From the NCBI RefSeq assembly GCF_001590795.1, contig NZ_JXDL01000001.1, positions 2,904,956 to 2,950,376 of the forward strand: DNA of 45,421 nt, in the 5' to 3' direction. Position numbers and translations under genes: made by a program. Below, one piece after another: positions 23,598 to 32,860 of the stretch (positions are counted from its first letter, which is position 1; the number at the start of each line of letters is the position of its first letter). This DNA is from Bradyrhizobium sp. AT1 (GTDB lineage: Bacteria > Pseudomonadota > Alphaproteobacteria > Rhizobiales > Xanthobacteraceae). The notes under the pieces were generated by a model. The model ran no database searches and was not told the DNA's origin. It was given only the letters and a program-made list of their open reading frames with translations.

Positions 23598-23733
23598 CTC
23601 TCGTGCCCCGGGCGCAGCGCATCACAAGCGCAGCGCAGTGGTGCGCTGCTGAACCGGGGCCCATGCTGCAACCGACTGGGTCCCGGTTCGGCGTCGCAAC
23701 ACTTCGTGCTGCGCCGCGCCCGGGACACGAGAG
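23598..23733. repeat. palindromic intergenic repeat
   Basis: A nested palindrome fills the 172-base gap between the two ATPase genes of the second importer. The outer arms are CTCTCGTG (23598-23605) and CACGAGAG (23726-23733), extended by CCCGGGCGC-type sequence; the inner arms read GAACCGGGGCCCA and TGGGTCCCGGTTC. It is the better-kept copy of the element at 2284-2428. It carries no gene and could act as an mRNA hairpin inside the operon. Confidence 0.75.
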
Positions 23734-23754
23734 CAGCATTCGCGAGGAGCAGAG

Positions 23755-24858
<1,104 letters not shown>

Positions 24859-24881
24859 CCGCAAAACAGAGGTTGAGAGCG

Positions 24882-26405
24882 ATGAGTTTCATGCGTTTGG
24901 CAATCCTGGCGTCGGCCGTGCTGACGTCGCTCGCGGGCGCAGCCCAGGACCAAGTCCAGGCTCAGACCACGCTGCGCATCGGCATCGCCGAGGACCCTGA
25001 TATCCTCGATCCCAGCATCGGCCGCACCTATGTCGGCCGCATCGTGTTCTCCGCTTTCTGCGACAAGCTGTTCGATATCGACGAGAAGCTCAACATCGTG
25101 CCGCAGCTCGCGCTGTCCCACGAGACTTCGGCCGACGGCAAGGAGATGACGATCAAGCTCCGGCCGGGCGTTAAATTCCACGACGGCGAGCCGCTCGACG
25201 CGGAAGCCGCAAAATTCTCGATCGAGCGTCACATGACGCTACCGACTTCGTTCCGCAAGTCGGAGCTTGCCAGCGTCGACCATGTCGAGGTGGTCGATCC
25301 CCTCACCATCAAGCTGGTGCTGAAAACGCCATACTCACCCTTGATCGCCCAGCTCACCGACCGCTCCGGCATGATGGTCTCACCGAAGGCGGCGAAGGAG
25401 GCCGGCGACAAGTTCGGCCTGCATCCGGTCTGCGCAGGCCCCTACAAGTTTGTCGAGCGCGTGCAGCAGGACCGCATGGTGTTCGAGAAGTTCGCCGACT
25501 ACTGGAACAAGGACAACATCCATATCGATCGCGTGGTGTTCCAGCCGATCGTCGATGCGACGGTGCGGCTTGCGAACCTGAAGTCAGGGGGTCTTGATCT
25601 GATCGAGCGCGTGCTCGCCACCGACATCAAGGACGTCCGAGCCGATCCCAAGCTGGTGCTATCGACCGCGCCGGAGCTCGGCTATCTCGGCCTGACCGTC
25701 AATATCGGCAATGACAAGGCCAAGGGGCCACTGAGCCAGTCGGCAAAGGTACGCCAGGCGCTCGACCTCTCGATCGACCGCGAGGCCCTCAACCAGGTCG
25801 TCTTCAACGGCGAGTTCACCCCGGGCAATCAATGGGTCAGCCCGACACATCCCTACTACCAGAAGGCATTCCCGGTCCGCGGTCGTGATATCGCGAAAGC
25901 CAAGGCGCTGTTGAAGGAAGCCGGCGTCACCACGCCGGTGACGGTGGATTACATGATCCCCAAGGGCGCGGAGAACGAAGCCGTGGCCCAGGTCGTCCAG
26001 TCCATGGCCGCCGAAGCGGGCTTCGACATCAAGATCCGTGCGGTCGAATTCGCCACGACCTTCAAGCAGGCCCAGGCCGGAGAATTCCAGATCTTCCAGA
26101 TCAACTGGAGCGGCCGTATCGATCCCGACGGCAATTCCTACATCTTCATGCGCAGCAAGGCACCGCAGAACGACGGCGGGTACGCGAATCCGGAAGCCGA
26201 CAAGCTGATGGAAGACGGGCGGGCGACGTCCAATGTCGAGGAGCGCAAGGCGATCTACGCCAAGCTGACAAAAATCCTGCTCGACGATTTGCCGATCATC
26301 TACATCTATCACCGCACGCTCCTGATCGCACACACGACCAAGCTTCAGGGCTACAAGCAGATGCCCGACGGGCTGGTGCGCGTGGTCGGATTGAAGTTCA
26401 AGTGA
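24882..26405 (+). CDS. peptide ABC transporter substrate-binding protein (second system)
   Basis: A 507-residue SBP_bac_5 protein with a Sec signal peptide (MSFMRLAILASAVLTSLAG, cleavage near VQAQ-T). The mature part starts LRIGIAEDPDILDPSIGRTY, and the family signature is MTIKLRPGVKFHDGEPLDAE. It shows the family fold but differs widely from the protein at 14307, so the two importers probably take different ligands. The start at 24882 has AGAGG about ten bases upstream; an ATG three codons later is also possible. It stands after both ATPases and before both permeases of its system. Confidence 0.92.
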   Translation: MSFMRLAILASAVLTSLAGAAQDQVQAQTTLRIGIAEDPDILDPSIGRTYVGRIVFSAFCDKLFDIDEKLNIVPQLALSHETSADGKEMTIKLRPGVKFHDGEPLDAEAAKFSIERHMTLPTSFRKSELASVDHVEVVDPLTIKLVLKTPYSPLIAQLTDRSGMMVSPKAAKEAGDKFGLHPVCAGPYKFVERVQQDRMVFEKFADYWNKDNIHIDRVVFQPIVDATVRLANLKSGGLDLIERVLATDIKDVRADPKLVLSTAPELGYLGLTVNIGNDKAKGPLSQSAKVRQALDLSIDREALNQVVFNGEFTPGNQWVSPTHPYYQKAFPVRGRDIAKAKALLKEAGVTTPVTVDYMIPKGAENEAVAQVVQSMAAEAGFDIKIRAVEFATTFKQAQAGEFQIFQINWSGRIDPDGNSYIFMRSKAPQNDGGYANPEADKLMEDGRATSNVEERKAIYAKLTKILLDDLPIIYIYHRTLLIAHTTKLQGYKQMPDGLVRVVGLKFK

Positions 26406-26436
26406 TCGCGGCAACGCCCGGGACATCGGCCTAGCC

Positions 26437-27378
26437 ATGCTGAGGTTCCTTGCCCACCGCATCGCTCAGATCGTGCCGACACTGTTCTTCGTGTCGGTGC
26501 TGATCTTCTCGCTCCAGCAATTGCTGCCGGGCGATCCCGCGCTGGTGATGGCGGGCGAGGAGCGTGATCCCGCCGTGATCGAGCAGATCCGGCAGCAGTA
26601 CAAGCTCGATCAGCCGATTCCCGTGCAGTACGCCTACTGGCTCAAGGGCGTCCTGACCGGAAACTTCGGCGAATCCTTGCGCAACAAGATGCCGGTGCGC
26701 GAGCTGATCGCGCAAAAATTGCCGGTGACGCTGCAGCTCGGCTCGATGGCGATCCTGATCGCGTTCTTCATCGGCATTCCCGCCGGCATCGTCTCCGCGG
26801 TGAAGAAGGGCACGGCCTGGGACTACGGCGCCAACCTGTTTGCGCTGTGGGGGATCTCGACGCCGAATTTCTGGCTCGGGATCCTGCTGATCTTCCTGTT
26901 TTCGATCAAGCTCGGTTGGCTGCCGGCATCGGGCTATGTCCCGCTCACCGAGAACTGGCGCGCGAGCCTAGCCGCCACCATCATGCCGGCCTTCGTGCTC
27001 GGCAATGCAATCTCCGCGGTCCTGATGCGGCATACGCGCAGCGCCATGCTTCAAGTGCTGGAGAGCGACTATGTCCGCACCGCGCGCGCGAAGGGGCTCT
27101 CCGAGCGCTCCGTGATCCTCAAGCATGCCATGCGCAATGCGCTGACGCCCATCATCACGCTCGGCGCGCTGGAGCTCGGCACGCTGCTGTCGGGTGCGGT
27201 CCTGACCGAGCAGATCTTCTCCATTCCCGGTTTTGGCAAGCTGATCGTGGACGCCGTCTTCAACCGCGACTACGCGGTGGTGCAGGGCGTCGTGCTGGTC
27301 ACGGCCACGGTCTACATCACGCTGAACCTCGTCGCCGATGTCGCCTATATCCTCGTCAATCCCAGGCTAAGGGGTTAG
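26437..27378 (+). CDS. peptide ABC transporter permease, DppB-like (second system)
   Basis: A 313-residue inner-membrane permease. The opening LRFLAHRIAQIVPTLFFVSV and the segment QQLLPGDPALVMAGEE are typical of DppB proteins, and the coupling loop is DYVRTARAKGLSERSVILKH. About six hydrophobic helices can be seen. It follows the binding-protein gene by 31 bases and precedes the partner permease by three bases, so it forms the channel of the second importer. Confidence 0.92.
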   Translation: MLRFLAHRIAQIVPTLFFVSVLIFSLQQLLPGDPALVMAGEERDPAVIEQIRQQYKLDQPIPVQYAYWLKGVLTGNFGESLRNKMPVRELIAQKLPVTLQLGSMAILIAFFIGIPAGIVSAVKKGTAWDYGANLFALWGISTPNFWLGILLIFLFSIKLGWLPASGYVPLTENWRASLAATIMPAFVLGNAISAVLMRHTRSAMLQVLESDYVRTARAKGLSERSVILKHAMRNALTPIITLGALELGTLLSGAVLTEQIFSIPGFGKLIVDAVFNRDYAVVQGVVLVTATVYITLNLVADVAYILVNPRLRG

Positions 27379-27381
27379 GCG

Positions 27382-28269
27382 ATGACCGACGCTGCCCTAT
27401 CAGCCACCCCTGCCACGCAAGCCTTCGAACTTGACAGCCCGGCGCGCCGCGCCCGGCGGCGGCTGTTCAAGCGCAAGGCCGCCGTGTTCGGGCTCGTTGT
27501 GATCACGGCGTTCATCCTGCTTGCGGCCTTCGCCCCGCTCATCGTGCCCTATGATCCCATCGCGACGAGCTGGAGCCTGGTGCGCAAGGCCCCCACCGCG
27601 GCGCACTGGTTCGGCACCGACGAGCTCGGCCGCGACATCCTCAGCCGCGTCGTCTACGGCGCGCGCGCCTCGCTGCTCGCGGGCCTCATCTCGGTCGCGA
27701 TCGCACTCGGCATCGGCGTGCCGCTTGGTCTGCTCGCCGGTTATCGCGGCGGCTTCCTCGATGCACTGATCAGCCGGATCACGGACGCGATGCTGGCCTG
27801 CCCGTTCCTGATCCTGGCAATCGCGCTCGCCGCCTTCCTCGGGCCGAGCCTCGGCAATGCCATGATCGCAATCGGCATCTCGGCGACGCCGATCTTCATC
27901 CGCTTGACCCGCGGCCAGGTTCTCGTCGTCAAGGCCGAGGATTATGTCGAGGCCGCGCGCGCGCTCGGCAATCCGCCGTGGCGGATCGCGATCGCGCATA
28001 TCCTGCCGAACATCCTGCCGGCACTGCTGGTACAGGCGACGCTCTCGATCGCCGCCGCCATCATCGCCGAAGCCGCATTGTCGTTCCTCGGCCTCGGCCA
28101 GCAGCCGCCGGCGCCGTCCTGGGGCAGCATGCTCAACGCCGCGCAGCGCTTCCTGACCCAGGCGCCGTGGATGGCGATCTGGCCGGGACTTGCGATCTTC
28201 CTCGTGGTGCTGTCGCTGAACCTGCTCGGCGACGGCCTGCGCGACGCGCTCGACCCACGGCAGCGTTAA
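27382..28269 (+). CDS. peptide ABC transporter permease, DppC-like (second system)
   Basis: A 295-residue permease: cytoplasmic N-terminus rich in Arg (RRARRRLFKRKAAVFG), first helix at about 38-58, DppC signature WFGTDELGRDILSRVVYG, coupling loop EDYVEAARALGNPPWRIAIAH and a C-terminus LGDGLRDALDPRQR. It starts three bases after its partner and is the last gene of the rightward series. Its stop codon overlaps that of the convergent deaminase-like gene (28266), and no separate terminator is visible between them. Confidence 0.92.
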   Translation: MTDAALSATPATQAFELDSPARRARRRLFKRKAAVFGLVVITAFILLAAFAPLIVPYDPIATSWSLVRKAPTAAHWFGTDELGRDILSRVVYGARASLLAGLISVAIALGIGVPLGLLAGYRGGFLDALISRITDAMLACPFLILAIALAAFLGPSLGNAMIAIGISATPIFIRLTRGQVLVVKAEDYVEAARALGNPPWRIAIAHILPNILPALLVQATLSIAAAIIAEAALSFLGLGQQPPAPSWGSMLNAAQRFLTQAPWMAIWPGLAIFLVVLSLNLLGDGLRDALDPRQR

Positions 28270-29012
28270 ATCACCACCTCGCGCAACACCCGGCGGCAAT
28301 CCATCTCGTATTCGAGATCGACCACCGGCGGGCGGGCAAAATGCCAGGTCAGGCCTGAGCGTAACGCGCCGCGGCGGACCAGTTCGTCGACGAGAGCATG
28401 GTGGAAGTCGTGCACCGAATAGGCCTGCACGCCGGTAGTCTCCTTCCAGCCGAATCCAAATGCCGCCAGCCGGTTCTCCATCTGCGACGTCGTGGTGAAG
28501 CGCACCTTCTCCCGCAATCCCTCCGGGCTGAGATCGCGATAGCGCACGGTGCGCTCGACATAGGTGCCGCTGCCCTCACGCGCCTCGGCGCCGCCCGATA
28601 TTACGAAGCTCGGCGCGGTCGAGCGGGTCGGCCGCGTGAACGAGAACGCATAGAACGACGGCTCGGCCGGCGGATCGATCTCGGGACAGACATTGCTACG
28701 CGCCACCGGATTGGTGGTACCGTCGAAGATGCCCCATTCCGACAGCGTCTTCACATAATGCAAGTTGAACGCGCGAAAGCCTTCCTCGCTGAAGGCCGCC
28801 GGCGAACGCAGCTCGCAGGCGCAGAATGCGGTCAGCGGACGACCTGCCTCCTGGATGAACCTTGCAGCGAGCGCAAACCCTTCCGCGAGCGGCACCAGGC
28901 GGTCGAAGCGGACACGCTCGATTTCGTAGCTGTCATCCGCAGCGGCGCCCGCGGAATATTGAAACACGGACGGAATGAAGCGGTAATTGCCGGCAGAGAA
29001 CTCACGAACCAT
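28266..29012 (-). CDS. putative 2-aminomuconate deaminase-like (CnbZ-type) protein
   Basis: A 248-residue soluble protein. It resembles, from memory, the CnbZ family described as 2-amino-5-chloromuconate deaminases: FIPSVFQYSAGAAADD at the start, then FCACELRSPAAF and ARSNVCPEIDPPAEPSFYAF. I cannot name catalytic residues with certainty, though the two conserved Cys-containing blocks are notable. TAGGAG, overlapping the stop of the cyclase gene, is a strong ribosome-binding site for the ATG at 29012, so it is very likely the fourth gene of the kinase/regulator/cyclase operon. No aromatic-degradation gene is close, so the deaminase function is uncertain. Confidence 0.5.
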   Translation of the reverse strand: MVREFSAGNYRFIPSVFQYSAGAAADDSYEIERVRFDRLVPLAEGFALAARFIQEAGRPLTAFCACELRSPAAFSEEGFRAFNLHYVKTLSEWGIFDGTTNPVARSNVCPEIDPPAEPSFYAFSFTRPTRSTAPSFVISGGAEAREGSGTYVERTVRYRDLSPEGLREKVRFTTTSQMENRLAAFGFGWKETTGVQAYSVHDFHHALVDELVRRGALRSGLTWHFARPPVVDLEYEMDCRRVLREVVI

Positions 29013-29021
29013 GACGAACTC

Positions 29022-30272
29022 CTATTCAAGCTGGATGCGGATGCCCTTGGCGCCGTTGAGCAGACGCCTCAGGTGAAAGCCGGCCAGGGAATCGTCGGCG
29101 TGCATGCCGACCAGCGCGGCAAAGGCCGGCATCGCCGCGGGATCGCCGGCCTCCATCTTGGCATAAGCCTCCGAATACAGCGCCGTCTCCGGCGCTTCGT
29201 ATTTGGCGGGCGGCAATGGCTCGAACGCGCGCAACGGCTCGCTGCGGCCGCGTAGCATCAGCTCTCCGACGGGGCGGCCCTGGAAATGCTCCGCTGCCTC
29301 GGCGACGCCTGCGCTGACGCAAATGCGGGTGCCCAGATGCTTGTTGGCGGCCTCCAGCCGCGCCGCGATGTTGATGGAATCCCCATACGCGGTGTAGTCG
29401 AAGAAGCGGTTGCCGCCGAAATTGCCGACCAGGGCCGGACCAGCGTGGATGCCGATGCGGGTGGCACCGAAGGTGACGCCCATGGCGCTCTGGCGCGCGC
29501 GAAAATCCTGCGCCCAGGCATCGAGCTCGTGGGCGCAGGCGACCGCGCGCGTGGCATAATCCGGCTGATCCCCGGGCGCGTTGAAGAGCACCTGGATCGC
29601 GTCGCCAATGATCTTTGCGACCGTCCCTTCATGGGCGAAGACCACGTCGGTCATGCCGCCGACATACTCGTTGAGCAGCTTGCCCAAGGCCTCGGGCGGC
29701 GCGGTCTCGACCAGCGAGGTGAAGCCCGTGATGTCGGTGAAGATGGTGGCGACGTCGCGCCACTGCACCTCGATGCCCTCGCCCTCGCCACCGGCGGCCA
29801 GACGCTTGGCAAGCTCAGGCGAGAAATGACGCGATAACGCGGCATGGGCGCGCTCGGCTTCGATCTGTCGCCGCCGCACCTCGCGCAGCATCTCGATATG
29901 ACGGATGGTCTTCCCGATCGTAGCTTCCAGATCGGCGAAGTCGATCGGCTTGGTCAGGAAGTCGAACGCCCCGCGGTTCATGGCGGTTCGGATGTTGCTC
30001 ATGTCGCCATAGGCCGAGACGATGATGGTCGACTTCTTGTCCTCGGCCTCCTGGAGCTTCGCCAGCAGCGACAGCCCGTCCATCCGGGGCATGTTGATGT
30101 CGGAGACCACCATGTCGACATGCGGGTTCTGCTCGAGCGAGGCCAGCGCCTCGATACCGTCGCGCGCGAACATGATCGTGACCTCTCCGTCACGGATCTG
30201 CCTGCGGAACTTTTGCTGGACCAGCACCTCGAGATCCGGCTCGTCGTCGACGAAGAGAATGGTGGCGCTCAT
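29022..30272 (-). CDS. response regulator with class III adenylate/guanylate cyclase output
   Basis: A 416-residue fusion. Residues 1-125 are a CheY-like receiver with acidic pair D10/E11 and phospho-acceptor D58 in [13 protein letters not shown] coiled linker (about 125-165) leads to a class III nucleotide cyclase with metal aspartates in FTDITGF and IIGDA, lysine in VAKIIGD and transition-state Asn and Arg in [12 protein letters not shown]; all look intact. The C-terminal 60 residues are family-variable. It should make cAMP under control of phosphorylation. The start at 30272 overlaps the preceding regulator's stop (ATGA), which places it downstream of the kinase at 30655. Confidence 0.9.
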   Translation of the reverse strand: MSATILFVDDEPDLEVLVQQKFRRQIRDGEVTIMFARDGIEALASLEQNPHVDMVVSDINMPRMDGLSLLAKLQEAEDKKSTIIVSAYGDMSNIRTAMNRGAFDFLTKPIDFADLEATIGKTIRHIEMLREVRRRQIEAERAHAALSRHFSPELAKRLAAGGEGEGIEVQWRDVATIFTDITGFTSLVETAPPEALGKLLNEYVGGMTDVVFAHEGTVAKIIGDAIQVLFNAPGDQPDYATRAVACAHELDAWAQDFRARQSAMGVTFGATRIGIHAGPALVGNFGGNRFFDYTAYGDSINIAARLEAANKHLGTRICVSAGVAEAAEHFQGRPVGELMLRGRSEPLRAFEPLPPAKYEAPETALYSEAYAKMEAGDPAAMPAFAALVGMHADDSLAGFHLRRLLNGAKGIRIQLE

Positions 30273-30658
30273 GCGGCCTGCTCGAGCCTCGTGTCGATCT
30301 CCTGCCGCAACAGCGCGAAGTCGATCGGCTTGGTGAGAAGCCCGACGGCGCCGCGCTCGATCGCCTTCCGCCGCGTCTCGGCGTCACCGTAGGCCGTGAT
30401 CATGATGACGGGGACGTCCGGATGCGCGGCGCGAACCTTCGGCAGCATGTCGAGCCCGCTCATGCCGGGCATGTTGATGTCGGATAGGATCAGGATCAGC
30501 GAGGGATCGCGAACTTCCGCGGCGCGCTTGAGCGCATCGGGCGCGGAGGAGGCGAACTCCATCTGGAAGCGGCCGGCACGCAGCTCGCGCCTGAACTGCT
30601 GTCGGAACAGCGTCTCGACGTCGGGCTCGTCATCGACGACCAGGATGTAAACGTTCAC
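30269..30658 (-). CDS. single-domain (CheY-like) response regulator
   Basis: A 129-residue stand-alone receiver domain: acidic residues D9, D10 and E11, phospho-acceptor D60 in [11 protein letters not shown], the conserved Thr/Ser-Ala pair in MITAYGD and lysine in LLTKPIDF. There is no output domain, so it would act as a phosphate relay or sink between the kinase and the cyclase-type regulator, or through protein contact. It overlaps both neighbours by ATGA and its receiver resembles that of the cyclase protein, which suggests they arose by duplication. Confidence 0.92.
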   Translation of the reverse strand: MNVYILVVDDEPDVETLFRQQFRRELRAGRFQMEFASSAPDALKRAAEVRDPSLILILSDINMPGMSGLDMLPKVRAAHPDVPVIMITAYGDAETRRKAIERGAVGLLTKPIDFALLRQEIDTRLEQAA

Positions 30659-32703
30659 GACTTGCCTCCGGAAGCGCCGCCCGCCGCCATCGTGCGCGGC
30701 AGGGTGATGATGAATTCGGTGAATACACCGGGTGTGGTGTTCACGTCGATGGTGCCGCCGTGCTGTTTCACGACGATATCATGGCTCATGGACAGGCCGA
30801 GGCCGGTGCCCTCGCCGGCCGGCTTGGTGGTGAAGAAGGGATTGAACATCTTCTCGCTCACCTCCGGCGGAATTCCGGTGCCGTTGTCGCGGATCCGGAT
30901 CTCGACCCCGTCGCCGAGATCCTTGGTTGCCGCGCTCAAGATCGGCTCGAAGGCCTCACCCGCGCTCTCCTTGCGCTTGGCCGTGGCATAGAATCCATTC
31001 GAGATCAGGTTCAGGAAGACGCGCGTGATCTCCTGGGGATAGATGTCAACCATACCGGCAGCGGGATCGAGCGCGCGCTGGAGCGTGACGTTGAAGGACG
31101 GTCGTTCGGCGCGCGCGCCGTGATAGGCGAGATTGAGGCTTTCTTCGACGACGGCGTTGATATCGACCGGGCGATGCTCGCCGGAGCCCTCGCGCGAATG
31201 CAGCAGCATGTTCCTGACGATGGAATCGGCACGCTTGCCGTGCTGCACGACCTTCTCGAGATTGCTCCTGAGCATGCCGGTCAGCTCGTCGACCTCCTCC
31301 TTCGTCTTGCCGTCGAGCGCCGCCGATTGCAGGGTCTCGTTGAGCTCGTCGATCAACTCGGTCGAGACCGCCGAGAAATTGTTGACGAAGTTGAGCGGGT
31401 TCTTGATCTCGTGAGCGATGCCGGCGGTGAGCTGGCCGAGTGAGGCGAGTTTTTCAGTCTGCACCAGCCGGTCTTGCGCGGCGCGAAGTTCGTTCAGGGA
31501 TTGCCGCAGCTCGGAGGTCCGCTGCTCGACCTTCTTTTCGAGGTCAGCATAGGATTCCTGCAGTCGCGCGCCCATGTCGTTGAACTGGTCGGCGAGTCCT
31601 TCAAGCTCGTCGCCGGTCCGGATCGAAATGCGCTGGGAGAAGTCGCCACCGCCGATCCGTTCGGCGCCGCTGCGCAGCGCCTGGATCGGCCCGACCATGC
31701 GGCGCGCGAGAAATATCCCGGCAAGCACTGCGAAGATCGACGCCGCCAGCAGCACGATGGCGAGCCGCTGCAGCGAGGCGTAGAGCGACGCATAGGCCTC
31801 CTCGACCGGCAGCTCGACGAACACGGTCCAGTGCAGCGGCGCGATCGGAGCCGATGCCGTCAAGACTTTCTGCCCCTGGATATTGCGCGCTTCCTCGAGC
31901 GCATCCGGCATAGTGCCGCCGGCAGCCTGCGCGGCGCGCACTTGTGCGAGGCCGGACATGTCGGTGTTGCGCAGCACGAGACTGATATCGGGATGCGCGA
32001 TCAGGCGGCCCTCCGGCCCCACTACATAAGCGTGTCCATGTTCGCCGACCTTGATCTGGGAGACGACGTCCCAGATCAATTTGAGATTGACCTCGGCGAT
32101 GCTGACCCCTGCGTCCTTGCGCGCGCCGGCCAGAGCCAGCGTCATGTAGGGCTCGGATTCCCGGCGAAAATAGACAGGGCCGTAATAGACCTTGTGCGCG
32201 ACCGCCTCGGTGAACTTCGGATCGCTCGACAGGTCGATCCCGCTTTCGATCGCATCCATCGCCAGCCGCGAAACCCGCAACCGCTCCTTGCCGGTCGAAT
32301 CGACCTGGGCGAGCTCGGTGATCCCGGGCACCTGGCGTAGCAGCCGCAGCGCGTCGAACCGGCGTTGCTCGATCGAGCCTGCCGACCACGGCAGTTGCGT
32401 GGTCCAGCCGAGCTGGCTCTCGATCTCCTTGACGAACTGACCGATCTTGGCCGCAGCCGCCTCGGCCTGCTCATGCTGGACCCGGATCAGCGAAGCCTTG
32501 TGCTCGCGATAATAGAAGAAGGCCTCGAACAGGCCGTTGGCCAGCAGCGCGATGGCGACGACAGCCACGAACAGCGCAACATATTTGGTGAACAGCCGGG
32601 TCCTGGTCCCTCGTCCGGCAGCGGGGCCGGAGGCAACGCCAGCCGGCGGCGCGCTCGGCAGCATGCTGGCTTGCGGGGTATCGGGATGGAGGGAAAGGCT
32701 CAT
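30655..32703 (-). CDS. membrane sensor histidine kinase with periplasmic sensor (Cache-like) domain
   Basis: A 682-residue kinase. Transmembrane helix 1 is at about 40-63, then a large periplasmic region (65-310) with Cache-like features such as GEHGHAYVVGPEGRLIAHPD, helix 2 at about 312-333, HAMP to about 390 and a coiled coil. HisKA follows with phospho-acceptor H431 in AHEIKNP, then the ATPase domain with FLNLISNGFYAT, RDNGTGIPPEV and GTGLGLSMSHDI. It should sense a small periplasmic ligand and phosphorylate the two regulators downstream, to which it is joined by ATGA. The ATG at 32703 is the best start by domain content, although its ribosome-binding site is weak. Confidence 0.9.
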   Translation of the reverse strand: MSLSLHPDTPQASMLPSAPPAGVASGPAAGRGTRTRLFTKYVALFVAVVAIALLANGLFEAFFYYREHKASLIRVQHEQAEAAAAKIGQFVKEIESQLGWTTQLPWSAGSIEQRRFDALRLLRQVPGITELAQVDSTGKERLRVSRLAMDAIESGIDLSSDPKFTEAVAHKVYYGPVYFRRESEPYMTLALAGARKDAGVSIAEVNLKLIWDVVSQIKVGEHGHAYVVGPEGRLIAHPDISLVLRNTDMSGLAQVRAAQAAGGTMPDALEEARNIQGQKVLTASAPIAPLHWTVFVELPVEEAYASLYASLQRLAIVLLAASIFAVLAGIFLARRMVGPIQALRSGAERIGGGDFSQRISIRTGDELEGLADQFNDMGARLQESYADLEKKVEQRTSELRQSLNELRAAQDRLVQTEKLASLGQLTAGIAHEIKNPLNFVNNFSAVSTELIDELNETLQSAALDGKTKEEVDELTGMLRSNLEKVVQHGKRADSIVRNMLLHSREGSGEHRPVDINAVVEESLNLAYHGARAERPSFNVTLQRALDPAAGMVDIYPQEITRVFLNLISNGFYATAKRKESAGEAFEPILSAATKDLGDGVEIRIRDNGTGIPPEVSEKMFNPFFTTKPAGEGTGLGLSMSHDIVVKQHGGTIDVNTTPGVFTEFIITLPRTMAAGGASGGKS

Positions 32704-32798
32704 CCCGCGGAAACTAGCAAGAAGACCGGGCCTTGTCTCTCGCGAGCGCGGAAGCAATCTGCCCGAAGGCCGCGGCGCGGAATGGCCGATGCGGCAGC

Positions 32799-32839
32799 AC
32801 AACGAAAAAGGGCGGCAACGGTTTCGCCGCTGCCGCCCT
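32799..32839 (-). terminator. rho-independent terminator of the RND efflux operon
   Basis: A perfect 9-bp stem, AGGGCGGCA (32809-32817) and TGCCGCCCT (32831-32839), with a 13-nt loop, is followed on the minus strand by TTTTTCGTTG. It begins 21 bases past the stop of the RND pump gene and separates that operon from the histidine kinase operon, which is transcribed in the same direction. Confidence 0.8.
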
Positions 32840-32860
32840 CCGGTTCGCTTACGTGCGGTT

